Assembly (NCBI GenBank): GCA_900313905.1
Contig: OMTG01000032.1
Location: 1 to 33,253 of the forward strand
DNA from: an uncultured Actinomycetes bacterium
GTDB taxonomy: Bacteria > Actinomycetota > Coriobacteriia > Coriobacteriales > Atopobiaceae
DNA length: 33,253 nt
Reading direction: 5' to 3'
Below, piece by piece: positions 7,110 through 14,248 of the stretch. The notes beneath the pieces were generated by a model. That model did not search any database. It had not been told where the DNA came from and worked only from the letters and a program-made list of their open reading frames with translations. The translations under genes were made by a program, and so were the position numbers. Within the stretch, counting starts at the first letter, position 1. Each line of letters begins with the position of its first letter.

Positions 7110-8573
7110 CTACTCGACCTTGAGGGTGAAGCCCTTGTTGCCTGCATCCTTTGCAGTGCCGATTGCAAGCGCTGCGATGAGTGCGCATACGAATGCGGCG
7201 ACGCCGGAGATCAGAAGGCCGATGAAGCCAGCATCGATGCCGGCAGGGTTGATGAAGGAGGGGAAGCCAAGCGGGCCGGAAGCACCGAAGGAGTAGAGCT
7301 TGGCGCCTGCTGCACCGGCGATAGCGCCGCCGATGCCTGCGGAGATGAAGGTTGCCCACATGAGCTTCTTGCGCGGGATCAGGATTGCGTAGAGAGCCGG
7401 CTCATTGACACCGAAGATCGAGGAGACCAGTGCCGGGACGTTGACCTCGGCGTTCTCGTTGGCATCCTTCGTGCGGACCATGACGCCGATGACAGCGCCG
7501 ATGATGGCGCAGCCGCCTGCATAGACGAGCGGGTTGATCAGGTCGTAGCCATAGGTGGCAACGTCGAGGAACCAGAGCGGGATGATGCCCCAGTGCAGGC
7601 CGAACATAACGAGGAGCGACCAGAAGGTGCCGATAACGAAGCCGGCGATGGCAGGCTGGAAGTTGATGAGGGCCATGATGAAGGCAGCGACGAGGTTGGA
7701 GAGTACCGTAGTGACCGGGCCGATCACGACGAGGCCGACGATGCCGCAGATGAAGAGGGTGAGGATGTTGGAGAGGAAGGTGGTCACGAGGGACGGCAGC
7801 CTGTCGTAGAGCGCCTTGTGCACCTTGGAGGCAAACCAGACGACGAAGATGGCCGGGATGATCGTGGAGGAGTAGCTCTGCATGACCAGAGGAATGCCGA
7901 AGATGTCGCCGTAGACGTTGGCCTCGAAGATGGTGCCAGCGCCGATCGTGTAGATCGGGTCGTTGGACATGAGGGCGACGAGCGTCGGGTAGACGAGGAT
8001 GCCACCGAGGGCCATGCCCATGACCGGCTTCAGGCCGAAGCGCTTCGCGGAGGTGAAGCCGATGATCAGCGGGAAGAAGTAGAAGACGGAATCGCCGATG
8101 GCGGACAGGACCACATAGGTCGAGCTTGTCGATTCAAGCCAGCCAGCGACCGAGCAGAGGGCCAGCATCGACTTGATGAAGCCGCCTGCCATAAGGACGC
8201 CGAGGATCGGCTGGAGGATTTCGGAGATGACGCCCAGAAGACGCGTGAACGGGTCCTGCTTCTTTTCGTTCTCGCGGGCAAGATCCTTTGCTGCATCCGG
8301 GTTCATGTCGACCGCGGGCTCAGCAGAGAAGCCGCCGACCTGGAGGAGGTCCGTATAGATGGCCTCGACCGCAGAGCCGACGACGACCTGGTACTGGCCG
8401 CCTGCCTGGATGACGTCGATGACGCCCTTCGTCGCCTTGAGGCCTTCAGTGTCGGCCTTGGACTCGTCCTTCAGATGGAAGCGCAGGCGCGTGATGCAAT
8501 GGCTGACATCCTTCACGTTGTCCTTGCCGCCCACCTTCTCTATGATCGTTTCACAGAGTTCTTGATACTTCAT
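7110..8573 (-). CDS. PTS transporter EIIBC, glucose-superfamily (beta-glucoside-like)
   Basis: The 487-residue membrane protein combines EIIB (about 1-90) and EIIC (from about 108). EIIB carries the phospho-cysteine C26 in SHCITRLRF. EIIC has roughly ten hydrophobic segments and the conserved GFTSAKRFG, NVPALVSSIFGVNEPALY and GLHWGIIPL regions. It imports a sugar and phosphorylates it, with phosphate passing from HPr through an EIIA. No EIIA domain is fused and none lies nearby, so it must borrow one. The closest type by eye is the beta-glucoside/sucrose/trehalose branch; the sugar is unknown and no phospho-glycosidase is adjacent. It has its own promoter (8733-8710), whose control element matches that of the hydrolase operon at 12.3 kb. 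ATG 8573 follows GAGAGGA. Confidence 0.93.
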   Translation of the reverse strand: MKYQELCETIIEKVGGKDNVKDVSHCITRLRFHLKDESKADTEGLKATKGVIDVIQAGGQYQVVVGSAVEAIYTDLLQVGGFSAEPAVDMNPDAAKDLARENEKKQDPFTRLLGVISEILQPILGVLMAGGFIKSMLALCSVAGWLESTSSTYVVLSAIGDSVFYFFPLIIGFTSAKRFGLKPVMGMALGGILVYPTLVALMSNDPIYTIGAGTIFEANVYGDIFGIPLVMQSYSSTIIPAIFVVWFASKVHKALYDRLPSLVTTFLSNILTLFICGIVGLVVIGPVTTVLSNLVAAFIMALINFQPAIAGFVIGTFWSLLVMFGLHWGIIPLWFLDVATYGYDLINPLVYAGGCAIIGAVIGVMVRTKDANENAEVNVPALVSSIFGVNEPALYAILIPRKKLMWATFISAGIGGAIAGAAGAKLYSFGASGPLGFPSFINPAGIDAGFIGLLISGVAAFVCALIAALAIGTAKDAGNKGFTLKVE

Positions 8574-8667
8574 CGCGGTATCCTCTCTGAGGTTTCCCCC
8601 TCATTGATGACTTCGACGGTGCGCTTCCCTAGTCGACATCAGGAAGTCCGAGTGAGCCCTGTTTGAT

Positions 8668-8708
8668 GCCTTGCCAGATCTTTGAGTTCCTTTCTCATCT
8701 GGCAAGGC
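8668..8708. promoter_or_regulatory. 12-bp-arm inverted repeat at the start of the PTS transcript
   Basis: GCCTTGCCAGAT (8668-8679) and ATCTGGCAAGGC (8697-8708) are perfect inverted repeats 17 bp apart. The right arm begins 1 bp downstream of the predicted -10 box (8715-8710), so the repeat covers the transcription start and early leader. It may be a repressor operator pair or an RNA hairpin. It does not resemble the BglG/LicT antiterminator sequence and has no T-tract. Confidence 0.6.
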
Positions 8709-8709
8709 C

Positions 8710-8770
8710 AGTGTACGGTGCGAATTATTCCGCGGCAATTCCGCTTGAATGTTTACTTATTCCTTAATTG
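8710..8770 (-). promoter_or_regulatory. PTS promoter with 45-bp shared control element (copy A)
   Basis: Read on the minus strand, TTGCCG (8738-8733) and TACACT (8715-8710) are 17 bp apart. The element at 8726-8770 contains TATTCC (8726), AATTCC (8737) and TATTCC (8758), spaced 11 and 21 bp, close to one and two helical turns. It matches copy B (12327-12371) at 32 of 45 positions, with both -35 boxes at the same offset. A LysR-type activator site is the likely reading. Confidence 0.65.
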
Positions 8771-8797
8771 ACTAATGCAAGGCAGGAAAGCCGCCCT

Positions 8798-8822
8798 GCC
8801 GGCGAGCCTGCCGCTCGCCGGC
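8798..8822 (-). terminator. terminator of the hydrolase operon
   Basis: GCCGGCGAG (8798-8806) pairs perfectly with CTCGCCGGC (8814-8822) around a 7-nt loop, 22 bp past the stop of the last hydrolase gene. The following minus-strand sequence is T-poor. It isolates the operon from the PTS promoter downstream. Confidence 0.65.
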
Positions 8823-8844
8823 CTCAAGCTACCGTTCGCGCAGC

Positions 8845-9969
8845 TCAGCGGGCAGAAGAAGCATCAAAAGCTCCCAGGAGCCTCGATGCCTGGCAGAACT
8901 TGTCCACGATCTTCTCCGGCTCCCCCTTGGGAATCTGGGTATGCGCGGTCTCGAAGGAGAGGCCGTATTCCCACTCCGGGAAGAAGTACTCGTGATAGCC
9001 GTTCGTATAGCCGAAGACGAGGCCCTGGACCGGGCACTCCTTGCGCATGCGGATGCCGAAGTCTCCGCCAAGCTCGCTCGGGAAGACGAAGAGATGCAGT
9101 CCGCCCAGGCTTATGACCTCGAGCTTCAGATCGAGATGGAAGTCGTCGTGCGCCACTGTGTGGTAGGCCGTCTGGATCTCGATGCGGTCGAGCGCCACCT
9201 CGCGCTCGGGCTTTATCTCGGCGATCGCCGCAGCAAGCCCATCGGAGACACGCTCCACCTCGTCGATGCCCCTTCCCTGCCGGAAGTTGCGGTCCGAGCA
9301 GTCGCCTGCCGCACCGACGATCATGGCCGGGAAGTAGCCAAGTGACTTCTCGAGCTTCTTGCTCGTGAGGCCTGCCAGCTCGCTCGTGAGCTCGGTGCAG
9401 TCCGGACCCACGACGGCAGAATGCACGGCCCAGTTCACGATGCCAGCAAAGGGCTTGCCAGACTCATCGGAGAATTCGAGCACAATCACCTCGTTGTCGG
9501 CGAGCTTCCCGGGCACATTGCGGTTCCCATAGAAGCCTTCCACGATCTTGCTGCCGACCTTCGCAGTCGCCTCCCATGCATTGGCACGGCACTCCTCGAA
9601 GCAGCTGCAGATGGTCTCGAGCAGCCAGTCATAGTAGTGCTGGTCGAACTTGTGCGTCCACCAGGTGCGGTGGTAGGCAGCGATCGATGTATGGTCATGC
9701 GTCGCCGAGAGCAGCACCGCATCGCGGTCGATCCCGTAGCGCGTCGCCAGAAGCGTCTTCACGTCTTCTGCCATGGACTCCTCGAACTCGAGGACATCGG
9801 CGGAGAGCACGAAGACCTCACGCTCCCCCTCCTGGAAGAGCAGGGCATTCGCAAAGACATCGTCGTGGATCGCAGTCGCCGGCTTCAGCCTGTTGGGCAG
9901 GTCCCTATAGCCGATCAGATACACATCCCCCGAAGGCGTGATGTCACGCCGGGCGCATCCTATCTTCAT
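8845..9969 (-). CDS. neutral/alkaline ceramidase-like hydrolase (copy 1)
   Basis: The 374-residue protein belongs by motif to the neutral/alkaline non-lysosomal ceramidase N-terminal family, zinc amidases that cut N-acyl bonds. Visible family blocks are the N-terminal GCARRDITPSGDVYLIGY, LSATHDHTS (H91 and H93), NWAVHSAVVGPD (H183) and GAAGDCSDR (219-227). It has no signal peptide and lacks the C-terminal domain of the longer ceramidases, so it is probably cytoplasmic and acts on an imported N-acyl compound; the true substrate is unknown. The ATG at 9969 is preferred over the one at 9975: it overlaps the upstream stop as ATGA and sits 7 nt from AGGAAGGGG, so translation is coupled to copy 2. 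Confidence 0.85.
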   Translation of the reverse strand: MKIGCARRDITPSGDVYLIGYRDLPNRLKPATAIHDDVFANALLFQEGEREVFVLSADVLEFEESMAEDVKTLLATRYGIDRDAVLLSATHDHTSIAAYHRTWWTHKFDQHYYDWLLETICSCFEECRANAWEATAKVGSKIVEGFYGNRNVPGKLADNEVIVLEFSDESGKPFAGIVNWAVHSAVVGPDCTELTSELAGLTSKKLEKSLGYFPAMIVGAAGDCSDRNFRQGRGIDEVERVSDGLAAAIAEIKPEREVALDRIEIQTAYHTVAHDDFHLDLKLEVISLGGLHLFVFPSELGGDFGIRMRKECPVQGLVFGYTNGYHEYFFPEWEYGLSFETAHTQIPKGEPEKIVDKFCQASRLLGAFDASSAR

Positions 9970-11216
9970 GCGCATTCCCCTTCCTCGATCTTCTTCGTCT
10001 CCCGGAGCACCGCATCTGCCAGGAGTGCATCAGCCCCTGGAGCGAAGCCTGAGTTCATCGCCTCATACGTGATATGGTCATAGCTCTCGGCATCCGGCAG
10101 GTACTTCTGCGCGCCGTTCACCATCGTCGCGACCACGAAGGGGCCGCTTTCGTGGGTCCTCAGCGCATGGCCAAAGGAGCTCGCCACCTCAGGCTCCACG
10201 CCGGCAAGCACGATGCCGCCGATGCGCACAAGGCTCACGGTCGTCGAGATTGGATCGGACGCATGCCATTCGATGGCGGCATGCGGTGCCAGGGTCGAGA
10301 ACTCCTCACGCTCCTTGCCCGGAAGGGACACCTCGGAAGATGCCGCAACAAGGCCTGCTCCTCCTGCCTTCCCCATGCCGTCCAGAGTCTCTTCCACATC
10401 GCCCGCGAGCTCGCTTCCAAGCTGGTGCAGCATGCGGTATCCCTCCTCGTGGACATCCGTGCACACAATCGTGCCATCGGCTGCGACTGTCTGGGTGATG
10501 GCTGCCTCCCGCGGCATCTGATCGCCTGCGCAGCCCTCGAGGAAGAGCGCGACCGTGCCCGGATGGCTGCGCTCCAGGGAGGCCGCTGCAAAGCCTGCAA
10601 GGTCGCCTGAGACCAGCCGCTGGCCCTTCGAGTCCCGGGAGCCCGAGAGCACCGAGGACTGGACATCGGCCGAGAACACGATTGCGATGGTCCTGCCCTC
10701 CTCTGAGGAGATCCTCACGACCGGCAGTACATGGTCGGAGAACCCTTCCGGATTGCGCCCGAGCCACCAGCCTGCAGGGGTCGGCACGTCGCGGTTCACA
10801 TTCACCTGCGTCGTGCCCTGCCCTACCTCCACGTCTGCCGGCGCAAGATGCGCCACGGCGCTTGTGCATGCCTCACGGACGGCCTTCGCATAGACACCCT
10901 GGAGCGCCACGTTGCGTTCACGCTCCTCCTCGGATCCGAGATGTCCCGGAGTCCTTGTGTGCGGTGCCGAGAAGCAGTGGGTCGCTGTGACCCAGAGCTG
11001 TGCGCCTGCTGCCCCCGTGGCTGCGCCTGCAGCCTCCCTGAGGGCAGCAAGCAGGTCCTCCCTGATCGAGGTCAGCTCCATCGACACCAGGCAGATGCGG
11101 ATGCCCTCTTCCAGGACCAGCGCCCGTACCACCAGTGGATGCTGGACGGCATCGAACCCATCGAACGGCAGGACGCCTGCAAGATCCACTTCGGCCTTGC
11201 CTGCTCCAGCTTTCAT
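9966..11216 (-). CDS. neutral/alkaline ceramidase-like hydrolase (copy 2, ligand changed)
   Basis: This 416-residue protein is a second, divergent member of the ceramidase-like family, directly upstream of copy 1. It shows VTATHCFSAPHT (H80, H86), the family NVNRDVPT block (138-145), and VSGDLAGF followed by EGCAGDQMPR. Where copy 1 has AVHS, with the zinc-ligand-like His, this protein has DVQS (Q186), so metal binding may be altered. No signal peptide is visible. ATG 11216 follows AGGAAGGGA. It is 29 bp behind the amidohydrolase gene and overlaps copy 1 by 4 nt, so the three form one operon. The two proteins may form a heteromer or act on related substrates (inference). Confidence 0.8.
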   Translation of the reverse strand: MKAGAGKAEVDLAGVLPFDGFDAVQHPLVVRALVLEEGIRICLVSMELTSIREDLLAALREAAGAATGAAGAQLWVTATHCFSAPHTRTPGHLGSEEERERNVALQGVYAKAVREACTSAVAHLAPADVEVGQGTTQVNVNRDVPTPAGWWLGRNPEGFSDHVLPVVRISSEEGRTIAIVFSADVQSSVLSGSRDSKGQRLVSGDLAGFAAASLERSHPGTVALFLEGCAGDQMPREAAITQTVAADGTIVCTDVHEEGYRMLHQLGSELAGDVEETLDGMGKAGGAGLVAASSEVSLPGKEREEFSTLAPHAAIEWHASDPISTTVSLVRIGGIVLAGVEPEVASSFGHALRTHESGPFVVATMVNGAQKYLPDAESYDHITYEAMNSGFAPGADALLADAVLRETKKIEEGECA

Positions 11217-11245
11217 GCGCGCTCCCTTCCTGTCATCTCCCCCAC

Positions 11246-12280
11246 CTACGCCAGATGGTAGAGGCGTTCGGCATTGCCTGCCAGCATGAGGGCCTTGTCC
11301 TCGCCGGACACGTCGAGGCTCCGCACGAAATCGGGGCCATCGAACAGCCATTCCCTGCGGACCGGATAGGAGGTGCCCCAGATGATATGGTCGGCACCAA
11401 GCACCTTCACGGCGCACTCGAGCGCTGCCGTGCCCCACGGCTGGGCATGGGACATCTCGAAGTAGAGATGCTCGCGCATGCGGTCGGCCAGCTCGCCGTT
11501 GTCCGTCTTGAAGCGCTGCACGGCATCCTTGCGCTTGCTGGGCTTCGGCAGGAGCATCTCGGCGATTGCGAAGATGCCGCCGCCGAGCATCGAATGGACC
11601 AGCTTCAGATGCGGATAGCGCACGAAGAAGTCGCTGAAGAGCTCGCGTCCGACCGCGGTCGTCTGGTCGACGCAGCGCCCATAGGAGCGGCGCAGGTTGT
11701 TGTAGTCCAGAAGCGAATCCGCATCGACGGGGATGGGCACATGGTGGACATAGACCGTGGTGCCCTTCTCGTCGAGCTTCTCGAAGAGCGGCGCGAAGAG
11801 CGGATCGTCCAGGTATTTGGTCCCGTAGTGGGCACAGAGCTGCACACCGGCAAAGCCCAGCTCGTCGAGGCAGCGGTCGATCTCTGCACTGACACGCGGG
11901 CCACCGGTCGGTGGCACGACGGCAAGCGGGATCATGCGGCCCTCTGACGCCTTCGCAAAGGCGGCCATCCCGTCATTGAAGCGCTTGCACATCTCGAGCG
12001 ACATCCACTCGTTGCAGCCCGGGACCTTGAGGACGGCCTTGTCGACACCAGCCTCATCCATATCGGCGAGCATCGTGTCGAGGCGGTAGTCGCCCTGGGC
12101 GTAGTTCAGGCTCGGGAAGCCCTCGGGCTTCTCGACGATGATCTGGGTAGGTCCCTCATCCTTCTTCAGATAGACGTTCGTCCCATAGACGCGGGGCGCC
12201 TCGGCGACGAAGCGGTCCAGCGCCTCCTCATCTTCGAAGAGCTCTTCAGGGAACCAGTACATATTTGCATCGATAACCAT
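11246..12280 (-). CDS. amidohydrolase-2 family protein, metal ligands degenerate
   Basis: The 344-residue protein has the amidohydrolase-2 TIM-barrel pattern of the ACMSD/gamma-resorcylate decarboxylase group. Recognisable blocks are MLADMDEAGVDKAVL, FAGVQLCAHYG, VYVHHVPIP (H179, H180), HLKLVHSMLGGG (H229), LYFEMSH and GADHIIWGTSYPV. The usual N-terminal D-x-H-x-H is replaced by DANMY (N6, Y8), and the C-terminal metal/catalytic Asp of G-S-D-Y-P is T303. It therefore either uses a reduced metal site or has a non-classical activity. Family members are hydrolases or decarboxylases of small acids. ATG 12280 follows AAGGAGG. It heads the hydrolase operon, behind control element copy B. Confidence 0.85.
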   Translation of the reverse strand: MVIDANMYWFPEELFEDEEALDRFVAEAPRVYGTNVYLKKDEGPTQIIVEKPEGFPSLNYAQGDYRLDTMLADMDEAGVDKAVLKVPGCNEWMSLEMCKRFNDGMAAFAKASEGRMIPLAVVPPTGGPRVSAEIDRCLDELGFAGVQLCAHYGTKYLDDPLFAPLFEKLDEKGTTVYVHHVPIPVDADSLLDYNNLRRSYGRCVDQTTAVGRELFSDFFVRYPHLKLVHSMLGGGIFAIAEMLLPKPSKRKDAVQRFKTDNGELADRMREHLYFEMSHAQPWGTAALECAVKVLGADHIIWGTSYPVRREWLFDGPDFVRSLDVSGEDKALMLAGNAERLYHLA

Positions 12281-12309
12281 AGCTGCCTCCTTGGTAGGTT
12301 GCTAGACCC

Positions 12310-12371
12310 AGTCTATCGGAGGCTTCTATTCCAATACAATTCTACTTAAACGTATATTTATTCCGTATTGG
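12310..12371 (-). promoter_or_regulatory. hydrolase-operon promoter with 45-bp shared control element (copy B)
   Basis: Read on the minus strand, TTGTAT (12339-12334) and TAGACT (12315-12310) are 18 bp apart. The element at 12327-12371 carries TATTCC (12327), AATTCT (12338) and TATTCC (12359), the same 11- and 21-bp phasing as copy A. CCAATAC (12331-12337) and GTATTGG (12365-12371) form an extra inverted repeat. It lies 13 bp beyond the end of the LysR gene, the natural candidate regulator. Confidence 0.65.
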
Positions 12372-12383
12372 ATATAAAATCCA

Positions 12384-13292
12384 CTACTTCGCGCTCTCGC
12401 GGTAGACGGCCGCCGCAGCAAGGAAGCGCTCTGCCTGGGGCGTGAGCTCCCCGCTCCTCAGGCGGTAGATCTTGATCTCGGTCGTCACGGTCGGCTCGAT
12501 ATCGACAAGCACCACGTCGTGGGTCGCCAGGTACTCCGCCGGCTTCCTCATGAGGAGCGACACGCCCATGCCGCGTCCCACGAGATCGATAATGTTCTCG
12601 GCGCGCTTGCCCTGGTAGCGGACGCGGGGCACGAACCCTTCGACCGCGCAGGCGTCGAGAATCAGTGCCTGCATGACGGAACCCTTGGGCAAAAGGAGGA
12701 AGTCCTCGTCGGCCAGCTCGCCGAGCTTGAGCTTCGTGTGCCCTGCCAGGGGATGGTCGACTGGCAGCACGGCCACGAGCTGATCCTCAGCGAAGGGCAC
12801 TGTGGCGAACTCCTCGTCTCCTGAATCCTTTGCGGCATCCCCATCCCACTCGCGGATGAAGGCAAGCTCGAGCTTGCCCTGCCGCAGCATCTCGCGGAGC
12901 TCGTCGGCATCCCCCTCATAGAGCTGGATGCGCTCGGTCGGGTTGTCGTGCTCATAACGTGCCATGATCCCCGTGATCCCATAGGGCACCATCACCGGGA
13001 TGGAGCCGATATCGAGGACATGGAGCTCGTTGTCTTCGACGTCAGAGAGCGCCGCCATCATCTCATAGTTGATGCGGACGATCTTCTGGGCATAGGGCAA
13101 AAACACCCTCCCCGCCGGGCTCAGGTCCACATAGCGGGTCGAGCGCGTGAAGAGGGTGACGCCCAGCTCCTTCTCCATCGACTTGATGTGCTTTGAGAGC
13201 GATGACTGGGAGATGAAGAGCTGCTCGCTCGCCTTGAGGTAGTTCCGGGTGCGGGCAAGCACCACGAACTCCTTGCACCGTTCTATATCCAT
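12384..13292 (-). CDS. LysR-family transcriptional regulator
   Basis: The 302-residue protein has a classical LysR winged helix-turn-helix at about 1-60 (FVVLARTRNYLKASEQLFISQSSLSKHIKSMEKELGVTLF) and a periplasmic-binding-like effector domain from about 90 to 295. LysR proteins usually act as tetramers that bind phased sites upstream of target promoters and respond to a pathway metabolite. Its ATG at 13292 is 1 nt after the stop of the ketopantoate-reductase-like gene, and no strong ribosome site is visible, so translation is probably coupled. It lies between two sets of catabolic genes. The phased ATTCC repeats at 12.3 and 8.7 kb are plausible targets. Confidence 0.95.
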   Translation of the reverse strand: MDIERCKEFVVLARTRNYLKASEQLFISQSSLSKHIKSMEKELGVTLFTRSTRYVDLSPAGRVFLPYAQKIVRINYEMMAALSDVEDNELHVLDIGSIPVMVPYGITGIMARYEHDNPTERIQLYEGDADELREMLRQGKLELAFIREWDGDAAKDSGDEEFATVPFAEDQLVAVLPVDHPLAGHTKLKLGELADEDFLLLPKGSVMQALILDACAVEGFVPRVRYQGKRAENIIDLVGRGMGVSLLMRKPAEYLATHDVVLVDIEPTVTTEIKIYRLRSGELTPQAERFLAAAAVYRESAK

Positions 13293-13293
13293 G

Positions 13294-14211
13294 CTAGTAC
13301 GCTGCCTCGATCTTCTGGATCCGCTTGTTCAGGAACGCGTTGACCGGCACGAGGATATCATGCTTCGCGGCACGGCGCATGACCTCGCCGGAGAACTCGT
13401 CGACCTCGGTCGGGTTGTGGTTGATGCGGTCCTGCCCCATCGAGGGCGTCGAGGAGGGATCCAAGGTCTCCTCGAGCGCTGCATAGGCCGTGAGCTCCTT
13501 CTCCGTGAGCGGCACCCCCTCTGCCTGGGCGACGGAGATGACCTCACGCATCGCGGAGATGAAGGTGCGCCAGAGCTCCGAGGTCTTGTCTGCATAGACA
13601 TCCCCGTAGGTCGCCCCGAAGGCGCAGCAGGTCTGGTTGATCCCGACATTGAGCATGAACTTGCCCCACATCCGGTAGCGGATATCGTCCTCCACCACAT
13701 AGCGGATCTGCACTGCATCGAGGATGGCGGCAACCTGGTCGAGGGCCTCTTGGGGCGTCTTCTCGAAGCGGCCGATATGGAGCTCGCCCGAAAGCGAATA
13801 GGTGAGGTCGCACCCATAGTGGGCGGCATCCATGCCCTGGGCGACACAGGGGACGACCCGGTCCCATCCGAAGCGCGCCGCAACCTTCTCTTCGCTCGTG
13901 ATGCCATTGAGGACGCTCACGATGCGGGTCCTCTCACCCAGAAGCTCCGGCACAAGATCGAGCGCTCCGGCAAGGCCACGCGCCTTCGTGGCAAGGATCA
14001 CGAGATCTGCCGTGCCTGCCTCCGCAGGCGTTGCATCCCGGAAGGAGCGCTCCTCCCCATTCACGGTGTAGGTCCTGCCCGCATAGCGCTCGCGGCGTTC
14101 CGCATCCATCACATAGACGACCGCATCCGGCCCCAAGGCCTTCTGTGCCATGTCCCCATAGAGCAGCCCCAAGGCGCCCTTCCCGATGATTGCGATGCGC
14201 GGCGTTCCCAT
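13294..14211 (-). CDS. ketopantoate reductase (ApbA/PanE) family oxidoreductase
   Basis: The 305-residue protein has the two-domain ApbA/PanE architecture. The N-terminal Rossmann fold has the NADP motif GKGALG (10-15) and the LATKARG block. The C-terminal helical domain has YRMWGKFMLNVGINQ, which holds the catalytic-type Lys and substrate-binding Asn. PanE reduces 2-dehydropantoate to pantoate, but family members reduce many 2-oxo acids. No panB or panC is nearby, and the gene sits between a nitrilase and a LysR regulator, so a catabolic 2-oxo acid reductase is at least as likely as a pantothenate enzyme. ATG 14211 follows AAGGAAC. The gap to the nitrilase gene is 37 bp. Confidence 0.88.
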   Translation of the reverse strand: MGTPRIAIIGKGALGLLYGDMAQKALGPDAVVYVMDAERRERYAGRTYTVNGEERSFRDATPAEAGTADLVILATKARGLAGALDLVPELLGERTRIVSVLNGITSEEKVAARFGWDRVVPCVAQGMDAAHYGCDLTYSLSGELHIGRFEKTPQEALDQVAAILDAVQIRYVVEDDIRYRMWGKFMLNVGINQTCCAFGATYGDVYADKTSELWRTFISAMREVISVAQAEGVPLTEKELTAYAALEETLDPSSTPSMGQDRINHNPTEVDEFSGEVMRRAAKHDILVPVNAFLNKRIQKIEAAY

Positions 14212-14248
14212 AAGAAGTTCCTTTCAGAGGTTTCCTGATGCAGATATC

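Noticed and set aside
7107-8666. 519-codon plus-strand open frame, extremely rich in Asp, Glu and Arg
   Set aside because: It is the antisense shadow of the PTS EIIBC gene; its composition is an artefact of GC-rich codon bias, and the opposite strand has clear family motifs.
8668-8708. BglG/LicT-type antiterminator (RAT) for the PTS gene
   Set aside because: The arms are perfectly complementary and do not match the RAT sequence; there is no overlapping T-tract terminator and no BglG-like gene.
13294-14211. Naming the reductase panE with a pantothenate role
   Set aside because: No other pantothenate gene is nearby and its operon partners are a nitrilase and a LysR regulator, so only the family is called.
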